From contig JAWNZC010000327.1 of assembly GCA_035771165.1 (NCBI GenBank), positions 1,139,001 to 1,203,000 of the forward strand: a stretch of 64,000 nt of DNA. The letters are read 5' to 3'. Shown here in pieces: positions 1-9,888 of this stretch. The stretch is from Paragorgia papillata. Its lineage: Eukaryota; Cnidaria; Anthozoa; Scleralcyonacea; Coralliidae. A program made the position numbers and the translations under genes. The first letter of the stretch is position 1; each line of letters begins with the position of its first letter. The notes under the pieces were generated by a model. That model saw nothing but the letters and a program-made list of their open reading frames with translations. It was not told the DNA's origin and ran no database searches.

Positions 1-709
1 AAACTCAGGTTTATCTGCTCCGGCTTCGGTTCTGGTAAAACGTCGATTCCGCAGGGCCTTCTGATCTGTCCGCTAAGTTGTGAATCTGTCGAAGAAACGC
101 TGAAACGCGGTATATCTCTTTCATAACTGTAAAGTTTACACGACATTTTCAAACATATCAGTCACACGTTTGCGAGAGAACGAAGTCAACGCAGACAGAT
201 CAAATTACGCACATTCATGAAGATTTTATATAGGTGATGGAAAAAATTGTCAGTTTGTGATCACAACAATATATGATCGAAACTGAATACGAGTAAAATG
301 AAGGTGCGTTTGTGACTGCGTACGTTGCAGGAAGCAGTGACCGCGCAGTGTGTACAAACAGGGAATTCCCGACTCTGCATGAACAAGTTGCTTGCTTTCA
401 TCCTGTGTTTACATGACAATTTCTAGCCCTGCTACCCGAGCTGCATTTATTTTCCCATGCACGATACCCAGAATCGCACTTTTGCGAGTACGTTTTCAAT
501 TTATAACGTACACACGAGCAAACAGAACCTGTGAAATACAACGTTGTCCAGAAAGAACTTGTATAGACAAACATTGTCGCGTATACGGAGCTCTGACGTT
601 CCAGCCCGAGACCGGTTTTAAATAACCGAAATCCCGGTTGCACAAAGCGACATCTCGGCTAGGCGGGCTGCCTCGGTTCTCATATAAACGCAAGATGAAA
701 ATTAAATAG
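1..709. other. No gene recognised
   Basis: I see only short open frames on both strands, without recognisable domains or splice-bounded coding character. No repeat structure stands out. Confidence 0.5.
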
Positions 710-717
710 TAACAAAC

Positions 718-1279
718 CATAGGCGGCGTAACCGGGGGGCTGTGGGGGCTAAAGCCCCCCCAACTTTGTAAAAGTGGAAAAAAGGGGGGGCAAGGGGGGG
801 GCTGAGCCCCTCTACCTTTGCGCCGAAGGTAAGGGTGATTATACGTTGAATATTTATACATCTTCGATATACAGCATTTTGAAAATTCCATATCACTGCA
901 GGGTGACAATCCTGGTGAAAATCGTAAGAAAAATCGTGCCGTGTGATAGCTCAAACTCATTTCATGAAATACTCCACGTATTAGCATTTGATGACTGCTG
1001 ACCAGAAGTATTATGAATGAGCCATATCGAAATGCCAAGAATTAAGAAAGACCGAAAAAAATGAAGAATAATGAAAAAAATTGTTGTGGGCGGTAAAGGT
1101 TTTTTAACGTTTAGGATTCTATAAAATCTTCCCCCAAAACGCAGGAAATGCCATTTTAGAGACTCTAGATTTCAAAATTTTCCGGGGGCATGCCCTCGGC
1201 GGACCCCCCTAGAGGTTTCTCGCGCCTTCGGCGCTAGAAGTTCAGCCCCCCCTACTAAACCTATCTTCCGCCGCCTATG
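718..1279. mobile_element. hAT-type MITE, 562 bp
   Basis: The element begins CATAGGCGGCG and ends CGCCGCCTATG, an 11-bp terminal inverted repeat. It is bracketed by the 8-bp direct repeat TAACAAAC (710-717 and 1280-1287). An 8-bp duplication is the signature of hAT transposition. The interior is rich in G and C runs and has no transposase, so it is non-autonomous. Its internal stretch around 1140-1200 recurs in fragments near 37650, 44010 and 46200, so a family of related elements is scattered through the window. Confidence 0.8.
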
Positions 1280-1287
1280 TAACAAAC

Positions 1288-2480
1288 GCACGATCTAGTC
1301 CGGCTCGCCTCCGTATAAACAAGCCCTTTATAGTGTAGGTCTACGTATTTCAGTGAACAGCTTCAAGGACATCAGGAAAGCGAAGAAAGAAAGCGATAAA
1401 GCATGAAGATTAGCATTTTAGCACGCATCAGTTTCGCAAAGCCTGACGGGGTGACGTAATGATTGCCATTTCGAAACATAGACAAAAAAATAATAATAAA
1501 AATAACGGAGCCGAAACCAGACTCGTCTACCTGTGGTAGCCCGAGTAATAACTCCGAACAAAGAAGAAACACAGGTCAGTCTGGCGTGCTCCCTTGGAGA
1601 AACCTGATCGGCAAAAGAGCGATTGGAGGCAATTTTGAGCCAGGAGAAGACAAGACCTTCCAAAAAGTGATATTTTCGACAGATTTTTAGAAATTTTAAT
1701 CAGCTAACAACAGAAATAGGAGGTAAGACAAGTTATTAATATTTTTGGTTACAATCTAGCTCGAGATCGGCTTATTAATCTAATGTATAATGTGAGGTGA
1801 TAGAATGGGTCTACGAAATGGCGCCATTTACTTCGCGCGCTTGTAGTACTTCACCTTCTGATAGTTTACATGAATTGGTTAAGGGTTCACAGTGGTTTTT
1901 TAAGTCATATGTACAGAATAAAGGTTGCTGATTATGATTATGCTATCGAACCCCATTGAACCTCTTCTGGTTTTCGAGATATACGTCGCTGAAGACATGC
2001 TAAATTTTCTAAAAAATGCTAAAGCTAAAGTTGTCCTAATACGTTCAAAGTCTTGCATATTAGGTCGTATTCATAATATTAGTATGATTATTAAAATTAG
2101 TAATGTGTAGGTTATTTGTAGTTTATTATCCAGCTCATTGCTATTTAATACTTGTTATTGTAAATAATATATATAGTATGTTGCTAAAATTGCTAATTTG
2201 TTGTTGTTGGAATGTTGGGACCTTATTATCATTTTCCAGTATCCAAATATATTATATTATTTCTTGTCCCAGTGAGCCCCTTTCAACTGAATCAGTGGTG
2301 TAGGAAGCAAGTTGATGTGGATGCTGGACTGTGGTCAGATGCAAATTAATCGATTTTGGCGTTAGTACCATGATCCTTTTCGAACCGTGTCCAACCCCCC
2401 TGCCAGTAAACGCTATGTCATGACCAACCTCGTACCCAGGGCCATTTGTGGGGGCTGGGCCTGCCTCCTCCACAGGCCCT
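1288..2480. other. Unique AT-rich DNA, no gene seen
   Basis: Short ORFs only. I see no domain, RNA gene or clear repeat boundary. Confidence 0.4.
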
Positions 2481-3239
2481 ATTGCATCATGGACAGGTCA
2501 CACACGCCGAATTTAGGGCCTGCAAGATCCTGTAAAAAATTTGGCAAAACTTGGCACGGAGTAAATTTGCATAATTAACTGCCATTGTTAATAGCCATGG
2601 CTATATCCGAAGATTTTGAAGGCCATTGAAGACTTATGACATATGAATCCTAGCTTTAAAATGCAGGAATTGTTGAAGAAAGCAATTACGGTTGAACTTT
2701 GTCAACTTTCGGCCGGAATAATCAACGAAAATACACTTTAGTCTACCCAGAGACTCTTTGGTTTATACTTTTTCGGTTTCCACAACAACTGAAACTTGAA
2801 TTACGCTACACTATAGCCTACAATTTAACAAAATTAAATCTCAGTTGACAGTCTTCGATAGCTAAATAAACCAAAAAAACAATACGAAAAACCTGTTACT
2901 TTCCTGACCGTCGAATTTCCTTTTGTTCGGCAGATATTTTTCCCTTGAATTCCTTTTTGTCGCTAAAAATATTATTGGCAGAAGGTCGGTAATTCTAAAA
3001 CATATTGGTTTCTTCATTGTCATGATCTGTAAAAAAGTTTACACCGAATTTCCTGGTGGGTCACATTGTTAAAGGAACTTGGACATACGTTTGTCGAACA
3101 GCGGCTGGAAACTTGCAGGCCCTCTCAAAACTATCGCCTCTAGGGCCTAGTCTCGCTGTGCATAATGGGATCAGTCACCATTTTGTTTACAGGATCTGGC
3201 AGGCCCTCTCAACAGTGTGACCTGTCCATGATGCAATAT
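2481..3239. mobile_element. Inverted-repeat element (MITE-like)
   Basis: The left end (TTGCATCATGGACAGGTCACAC, then a block ending in GATCCTGTAAA) recurs in inverted, imperfect form at 3184-3238. The order of the two blocks is mirrored, as expected for terminal inverted repeats. A TA dinucleotide flanks each end, which would fit a Tc1/mariner-like target but is weak evidence in AT-rich DNA. There is no coding capacity. Confidence 0.55.
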
Positions 3240-4057
3240 AGAAATCTGCAAACTTTTCCACTAGCTCCTTTCATATTTGAATTAGCTTTTGTTTAAAAAA
3301 TATCTGAGGTTCATACCAGAAGTCTTTCTGAGGTTATAGCAAACACCAAAACGGCAAAAGGTAAAACAAACTTAAGAAATTCGTCCATTTCAGACAGTCC
3401 AGACTAAAATAATGTTTTTTTATTCTTTAAAATACAGCGAGAAAATTAAAAGTTCTGACATGAATGGTACTGAATTCACAGTATCCTATGTTTAATATGT
3501 TGTTCAGGGCTGTGCGTTTAGTATTTAAAAACAATATCCAAAATTCTATAACACTTGTGAGGAGTCCATTTCCCATCATATAATTCTTATTTTACGAACA
3601 ATGGTGTGCACATTTTGAACATTTTAAAAAGTTACAGGTAACACTAAAGTTTGAACTATACACCGAATGAAAGCTTATAAAAATGTTTAGCCATCTTTTT
3701 CTATAAACAAATGTGTCGGCATAATCGAGAAATGTAAAACCCGCTTCATGAGTGCAGGACTTTTTTGCCACGGACTCTTACCCGTAGTATCTGCGTACTG
3801 AAGTTTTAATAACCTTGTGGTCAAAGAATTTTATTTCCAAAGAACCGTTTTCTAAAGTAAATTACTTATTTACTTAACTAAATATTATTTATATATATAG
3901 ATAACAATATAAATTTAATTATAAGGTCACAAGAAGGCCAAGAGTAATTGATTACAGGAGCCCGAGGGTCGCAAGGATGAGAGGGCTAATTTCCCAGGGG
4001 AACTTACTTTCAAAATGGCGCCGGGATCACAGGCCGACATTTGAGCTATCATTTCCT
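3240..4057. other. AT-rich DNA, no gene seen
   Basis: No ORF of interest, no RNA gene, no clear repeat. Confidence 0.4.
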
Positions 4058-4326
4058 TCAAATTATGAAGCTTAACCAACTATTAAAACCACCATCTGAT
4101 TGGACAACCTTTCTAAACGAAACCTCACCCCCATACCACCCCCCGGAAACCCTAAACCTAATCAGGCCCCCCGGTGAACCTAAACCTAACCACAACCCTC
4201 CGGAAAAATGTGCCTCCTCTCAGACCCCGACCACAACACCCCTCTAGGATTTTTAGCTTTATGTGTTCGAGTTTAACATCCCGCTTGTGGGATGGTTTTA
4301 TTAGATGGTTAAGCTTCATAATTTGT
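4058..4326. repeat. Short inverted-repeat element
   Basis: CAAATTATGAAGCTTAACCA at 4058-4077 is matched by its perfect reverse complement at 4307-4326. The interior is C-rich on the + strand and non-coding. It is probably a MITE; no target duplication was established. Confidence 0.55.
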
Positions 4327-5215
4327 AACCGATGATACCTCGACATTTCGCTAGGACGCTTACATCAAAGGTGCCGACACTGAGTCGGACTTCTGGTTAA
4401 TCCTTATTCTGTGGCTGGGCCAAGATGGCGGCCAAGAACAAATGGCCCTGGCACAGGCTGAACTATCACCACATCTGATTGGTCGAGATAACATTGGATG
4501 TTTTAGGTATTCTGATTGGTGGAAACAAGGCGGGCGGCAGGCTAACTCGCGGGCATTTGTTTATAGGGCTCAAATTATATTTTAAAATATTAAATAAATG
4601 ATACCAGAATTGCCGGCTGTTAAAAACAACTTCAAAATGAATGAAAATGTGAGGAAAGCTGGCGAAACACCCGTAAAAACGTCGGAAGAATATGTAATGA
4701 TGGGTCGTGTCGTCTCTGTGCCCTGGCTGCCATACAACGAAGTCCAAAGGACGGTAATTTAGAGTGTTTTCTAACTGATCGGGCGAACGAAAGACTTGGT
4801 GAACAAAGTGGCAAAAAGTATTTTGGCTGTGAAAGGAAAGTACACCACTGGGCAGAATTTACGTGTTTGGCCATTAAGAAGCAGACTTTTTTCAAACAAG
4901 CATTCTCGACTAAACGAAGGCTATATGTTTTTCAAAACGCTGAATTGAATCCACCAAAAGCTCACGAAAACAAATGGCCAGACAACGGCAATCCAGTTTC
5001 TTGCGAATTTGCCCGATCGGAAATGGCGGCTGTCGAGGCTCGCGAAATACGGGCTGACGACTGACCTATATATATAACTGGACTGCGTGCTCCTATTACC
5101 TTTGAGTTAGGAAAAGTGTCCCCAAAATCGTTTTCAAAATGGCGGCATTTATGGGTCCTTTTGCTAATGGTGAAGGTCGCTGACCGATACCTAAGAATCT
5201 CTAGTTCGTGTTGGA
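4327..5215. other. No gene recognised; fragment shared with 17165-17250
   Basis: Short ORFs only. The stretch at about 5108-5200, with a central AAAATGGCGGCATTTATGGG, is an inverted copy of 17165-17250 on the far side of the 10.9 kb transposon. An older inverted-repeat element may therefore enclose that insertion. Confidence 0.4.
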
Positions 5216-5364
5216 CATGTTCGGTATTTCGCTTTTGTTAAGAAAACTAAGCTATTTAGTCGGATAAACTGTACGTATGTTGTAGCCAGATGAATTATCT
5301 TTCTTCCAGTATATTTGATAGCTTCTACAGTGGTTTATTTCTCGAGGAAACATTCGGAGAAGAC
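5216..5364 (+). repeat. Paralogous copy of the transposon target (empty site)
   Basis: This stretch matches the sequence flanking the 10.9 kb element: 5419-5453 on its left and 16364 onward on its right, read as one continuous piece. Here AAACTA occurs once (5244-5249), while at the element it occurs on both sides. It therefore acts as an unoccupied reference that supports the 6-bp duplication and the exact ends. Confidence 0.75.
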
Positions 5365-5453
5365 ATTATTATACATACGGGGGAAAATTTCAAAATAGCG
5401 GCCGCTATTATGATTTGTACATGTTTGGTATTTCGGTTTTTTTAGGGAAACTA

Positions 5454-6452
5454 TACGGTGGCCCGTAAGTGCAATGCACAAAACAAAATATCAGTGCACA
5501 AACAAAAGTTCGAATGCACAACAAAATAAAGCGCAATGCACAACGACAAAATTTACCCCTAATGCACGACAAAATTTTCCCCAATGCACGACAAAATTTT
5601 CCCCAATGCACGACAAAATTTTCCCCAATGCACGACAAAATTTTCCCCAATGCACGACAAAATTATCCCCAATGCACGACAAAATGTTCGACGATGCAGG
5701 GTTGCCAGTTTGGCTTTTTTTAAGCCAAATTTCTCAAATTTGGCTTGTTTTTACAAGGTTTGGCTTGGAAAAATTTCATTTGGCTTAAAACTATTTTTTG
5801 GCTTATTTTTGGCTTTTTTTCTAAAAAATGGAAAGTCGTCTGTCTTTTCACCATATTTCAGTTTTTCATCGGTTAAAATTTGCCGCTTTGTTGTTTAGAA
5901 AGACTAATTGTTAAATCTCGGTATAGAGCAGTAGAGATTACCCAATCCGAGAGTTGGATAACCATGGGATAACTATCAACCAATCAGAAACGAATTCTTA
6001 ATTTAGAACATCGTCACTCATGCCACTGTCTTCGCAGAGGCCCGACCGCATAATTTTTCAAGTTTCAACCAATCATAATTCAAGAATTTTGATCTGTTTA
6101 AAACTTCAAGTACGGGCAAAATAAGCAAACTTTGAGTTGGAATTTTGAGTTTTTATGTCAGATAAAGTGATAAACCGATTATTCATGGGATACTTGCATA
6201 ATTATTACTGCAATTATCACTCGGGCCCAGTCCCCCACCTTAATTTTAGAGTTTGGCTTTTTTTGGCTTATTTTGAACATGCGTTTGGCTTATTTTGGCC
6301 CAGAGGACCTGGCAACCCTGCGACGATGCACTGAATGCAGAACAAAATTTACAGCAATGCACAACAAAGTTTAACCCAGTGCACAACAAAAATTAAACGA
6401 GATGCACAACAAAAAGTTCTCGGTATTTAAAAAATGGGGTTTGGGTAGGACA
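5454..6452 (+). repeat. Left terminal inverted repeat of the 10.9 kb transposon (interrupted)
   Basis: It starts with TACGGTGGCCCGTA and passes through degenerate GCACAACAAAA-type units into several near-perfect 23-bp units (CAATGCACGACAAAATTTTCCCC) at about 5558-5690. After a hAT-type insertion (5697-6320) it continues to about 6452, where the match to the right repeat ends (GGGTAGGACAA). The units give spurious overlapping reading frames on both strands that should not be annotated as genes. Arrays of short subterminal motifs often bind transposase; that role is inferred here. Confidence 0.85.
5697..6320. mobile_element. Nested hAT-type MITE, 624 bp
   Basis: The ends are CAGGGTTGCCAG and CTGGCAACCCTG, with the 8-bp duplication CGACGATG at 5689-5696 and 6321-6328. 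The right terminal repeat of the host transposon has the same region without the insertion (about 15975-16010, inverse strand), with CGACGATG once. The interior has many TTTGGCTT-like motifs and no transposase, so it is non-autonomous. Confidence 0.92.
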
Positions 6453-6584
6453 ATACGTAACAATACAGCATTGATAAGATCGCGACAGTTGGAAGTGAAA
6501 TCACTGAAAGACTGAACTGGATTCATTTGATTTTATAGTCGTTGTAGTTTAATAGAGGTAAGTTAAGTAGAACTCAGTACATGA

Positions 6585-7869
6585 ATGTTTTGTCCTTTTT
6601 GTGGTGAAACTGTGCAAGTTGCTTTCAAATATTGCCCATTTTGCGGACGTGAGTTACCGGAGTTGAGAAACGATCAAGAAGTTTTACATGGCAACGTCGA
6701 TGAAGAGCTAATTGCTGAGGGTGAGACCTGTGACGAATTGATAACACGTTATTTCAAACAGGGCTTTGCCTATCAGAAAATTCTACTGTTTCTCTCTAAA
6801 TATCACGGTATTGAGATTTCCTTACGGACACTTAATACCAAGCTTCGAATAATTGGTCTCCGAAGAAGGAACAACAACTACGACGTAAATGCCGTTCGTC
6901 ATCGTGTTCAAGAAGAGCTTGATGGTCCTGGCTGCTCAGGTGGTTATCGAGCTGTTTGGCACACCTTGCAAATGGAGGGGAAGCAAGTCCCTAGAGAAAC
7001 CGTCCGAACGCTTATAAATGAATTAGATCCTGAAGGTGTACAGGGAAGAAGAGCAAGACGCCTCCGGCGAAGAAGTTATCACACACCAGGGCCCAATCAT
7101 TCATGGCATGTAGATGGTTATGATAAGCTGAAGCCATATGGCTTTCCAATACGTGGTTGTATTGATGGCTATAGTCGGAAGGTCTTATGGTTGAAAGTAT
7201 GCAAGACAAATAATGATCCCACTGTCACAGGTCAACACTTTCTCGATGCAGTTGAAAAGTATGGTGGATGTCCAACATTATATATTGAGAACAGATAATG
7301 GTACTGAAAATGTCATTATGGCTGCTATACAGGCTTATTTTAGAAGTGGTGGTGAAGACAGTTTTGCTGGAGTCAAGGCACGTCGATATGGATCATCACC
7401 TGCTAATCAACGTATATAGTGTTGGTGGTCATTTCTACGAAAGAACCGCTCCAACTGGTGGATAAATTTCTTTAAAGACTTAGTTGAAGAAGGACACTTG
7501 AATACTGCAAATGATATGCAAAAGGAATGTCTTTGGTATTGCTTTCCCCAGCTATTGCAACAAGATTTAAATTTTGTAAAGCAACACTGGAACTCTCATT
7601 ATATTAGGAAATCAAGATTTAACACTGTTGCTGGAAGACCTGATGAACTGTACTTCCTTCCTGAATGCACAGGTGCACTAGATCATATTAAAATTGTCAC
7701 TCAAGTTAAATTTCAAGATATGTCTCAATATTGTCATGGCTATGAAGAAGAAAGTATTATCCAAGAATATTTTCAAACAGTTAAAGAAGAGCTTGGTCTG
7801 TTGCAACCTACAAATTGGAGACAAGCTCTTGCTATGTATCACACTCTTAGTGAAATTGCTCAGGGTTGA
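6585..7869 (+). pseudogene. Zinc-ribbon DDE transposase (IS3EU-like), disrupted
   Basis: Likely the transposase of the 10.9 kb element. Residues 1-24 form a zinc ribbon with cysteines at 3, 6, 17 and 20. A helix-turn-helix-like region follows at about 45-95, then an IS3-type second HTH (GGYRAVWHTL near 125) and a basic stretch (RRARRLRRR). The DDE core begins around residue 170: the first Asp is D177 in WHVDGYD and the second is the Asp of RTDNGTEN (codon 7294-7296). The reading frame shifts near 7275-7285, so D177 and the second Asp are in different frames. TAG at 7417-7419, in NQRI*CWW, falls 41 codons after the second Asp, where IS3-like enzymes place the catalytic Glu. The downstream frame stays open to TGA at 7867-7869. 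Two lesions make this copy inactive as read, unless they are sequencing errors. Confidence 0.85.
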
Positions 7870-8352
7870 GTTATATCTTCATTGTGATGTAACTGCTAAC
7901 ACAGCATTTAATTTTAATTATACTGGATAACCCTATCAGTTATAATTAAACTGTTTTCCTTGGGAGTCCAATAAGTAAGGGCTATCCCTTATTGGTCTAG
8001 TGCTGCTACTGAAAGAAACCGAAGTACCCATAGGAAACCTGACTGCGTATTTGGTAAAATGAAACTGGAAGCAATCTCCTAAGCAAAAATTAGCTTTAAT
8101 TTTAATCTTGTAACATCATCGAGCAGAAATTGGGTTGCAGAGGTGAAAAGCATGTGTGCTAACCAATGTGCTCCCTAGTAACCAACATCCTCAGCTTTCC
8201 TATCCAAGAAATATACTGGGGGTGTTGGTAGCACAGTGGTTAGTGCATAAGCACAGTATGAGTGTACATATATATACTGTACATATACAAATGATTTCTT
8301 ATGATATTAATGTTACTACTCTGAGTTTTATGCACAAAGCCACTGTTGGGTA
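7870..8352. other. Non-coding, with a tRNA-like SINE motif
   Basis: No gene. GGTAGCACAGTGGTTAGTGC at about 8227-8246 resembles the box A region of a tRNA-derived SINE, but the element borders are unclear. Confidence 0.4.
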
Positions 8353-8501
8353 CAGTAAAAACCCGCTAACAAGAACCTACATTTTTACCAAATCAGCCTG
8401 GGATAGGTTCTCATATTCTTATATATTCTTATATAAATAAATTCTTAATTTCAGCCTGAGGTTCTTAATAGTGGTAGGTTCTTGTTGGCGGGTTTTTACT
8501 G
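8353..8501. mobile_element. Tc1/mariner-type MITE, 149 bp
   Basis: It starts CAGTAAAAACCCGC and ends with the inverse GCGGGTTTTTACTG, and is flanked by TA at 8351-8352 and 8502-8503. The inverted ends run about 27 bp with few mismatches. TA duplication and a CAGT terminus are typical of Tc1/mariner derivatives. No coding capacity. Confidence 0.8.
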
Positions 8502-8906
8502 TAATGGATATTAAGCAATATTATAACTATATACATGTAGAATGGAATAGAGGCAGACCAAAACGATGAAACTTGTGGTAGAAGGATCCAACTTGGATAT
8601 GAATGTTGCTCTTGATGTGATAGTAATAATATAATTTAATGTATTTAACAATTATAATAGACTATGAGCTCGAAATTTCTATGAGTGAGTAGTTGATGAA
8701 AGTAGAGCTTGCGTCTTTGAGTCAACTATTATATATATAAGCTTGTTGAAAAAAATTCTGAATAAAACCAATATGTATTTTGTTAAACTGCTGTTGAAAG
8801 AAGCTTTTGTATTATACAATACAGATAAAGTAGTATTCCTAAAGATCTGTTGTATGATGAAAAAAGCTCCATATACATGTATATATACATATATATATAT
8901 ATAAAG

Positions 8907-9032
8907 TTTCAAGAGGAACTTTATTTAATCTTCAATTTTACAACGTTTCGGGGTCTAGCCCCTTCTTCAGGTCCTAGGGGCTAGACCCCGAAACGTTGTA
9001 AAATTGAAGATTAAATAAAGTTCCTCTTGAAA
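8907..9032. repeat. Near-perfect palindrome with hammerhead-like motif
   Basis: Two arms of about 56 bp (8907-8962 and 8977-9032) are near-perfect inverse copies around a 14-bp centre. Each arm carries CTAGACCCCGAAACGTTG in one orientation. On the - strand it is preceded by CCTGAAGAAGGGG, a CUGANGA...GAAAC arrangement that resembles degenerate hammerheads of Penelope-like retroelements, but with A for the core U in CUGA(A). Such paired tails suggest two retroelement ends joined head to head. Function is doubtful. Confidence 0.6.
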
Positions 9033-9078
9033 ATTTATATGCTGTATTTGGAACAATTTGCTGAATGCTGGCTCTTGA

Positions 9079-9082
<4 letters not shown>

Positions 9083-9136
<54 letters not shown>
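9083..9136. repeat. (AT)n microsatellite
   Basis: Uninterrupted TA/AT dinucleotide run of more than 50 bp. It creates a spurious Tyr-Ile reading frame. Confidence 0.95.
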
Positions 9137-9137
<1 letters not shown>

Positions 9138-9139
<2 letters not shown>

Positions 9140-9293
9140 TAATCATATGATAGCGAGTACAATTAAGGATTTACATTACAAGTGATATTTGAAAATTTTG
9201 CCAAAATTGGCAAATAATTGGCATATTTGGCATAATTTTCAAATATCACGAGTAGTGTAAATCCTTAATTGTACGAGCAAAATCATATGATTA
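9138..9293. repeat. Inverted-repeat element (MITE-like)
   Basis: AATCATATGATAGCGAGTAC... with TTAAGGATTTACA and GATATTTGAAAATTTTGCCA is mirrored at 9210-9293. The arms are about 65 bp with small mismatches around a short AT-rich centre. Non-coding. Confidence 0.7.
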
Positions 9294-9713
9294 CTCATTA
9301 TAATATGCATGACAAAATTACAACACGTACGCTTCGTACTCACTCACGCCTTTAAAAACATCTTGTTTCATTACTTGACAAGAAACATTTCCACTCTGGG
9401 TGTTCTCTGTACTCATTTCAAAATATTTACATGGAATTTTTAGTTCATAGTGTACCACAAGTCGTTGGAAATGTGAAAACTTTCCAGTGCAGAAATTGGC
9501 CGCCATTTTAAATTTTATTGTCAACATCGTTCCCAGGGCCTCTATTCTTATTAATTGTACTGCAGTACAATTAATAAAATAATTGTACTCTCGGCCAATC
9601 AGAATGTAGTAATTTTATCATGCATATAATATATATATATATATATATATATAAGTGAGTTATGGTTCACGAAATGTTAGAGAGTGCTCAATACCATATA
9701 TAGATAGAGCAAA

Positions 9714-9862
9714 ATACAAAGTATAAAGTATAGTTTTACCTTAAAGTCTTCGCTACCAGAGGTTTCACCCTAAACGGGATCATGGGTGTTCTCTGTACTC
9801 ATTTAGGGTGAAACCTCTGGTAGCGAAGACTTTAAGGTAAAACTATACTTTATACTTTGTAT
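9714..9862. repeat. Long perfect hairpin
   Basis: Arms of about 61 bp (9714-9774 and 9802-9862) are perfect or near-perfect inverse copies around a 27-bp loop. Embedded in AT microsatellite. It lies just beyond the 3' end of the HECT gene and could form a very strong hairpin in its transcript if included. Confidence 0.85.
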
Positions 9863-9888
9863 ATATATATATATATATATGGTCTAGC

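Noticed and set aside
5560..5690. CRISPR-like array
   Set aside because: The repeats are contiguous without unique spacers, in a eukaryotic transposon end.
5408..5898. Overlapping 60-100 codon frames on both strands, and again at 15921-16394
   Set aside because: They arise from the 23-bp minisatellite of the terminal repeats, whose units lack stops in several frames. There is no domain or start context.
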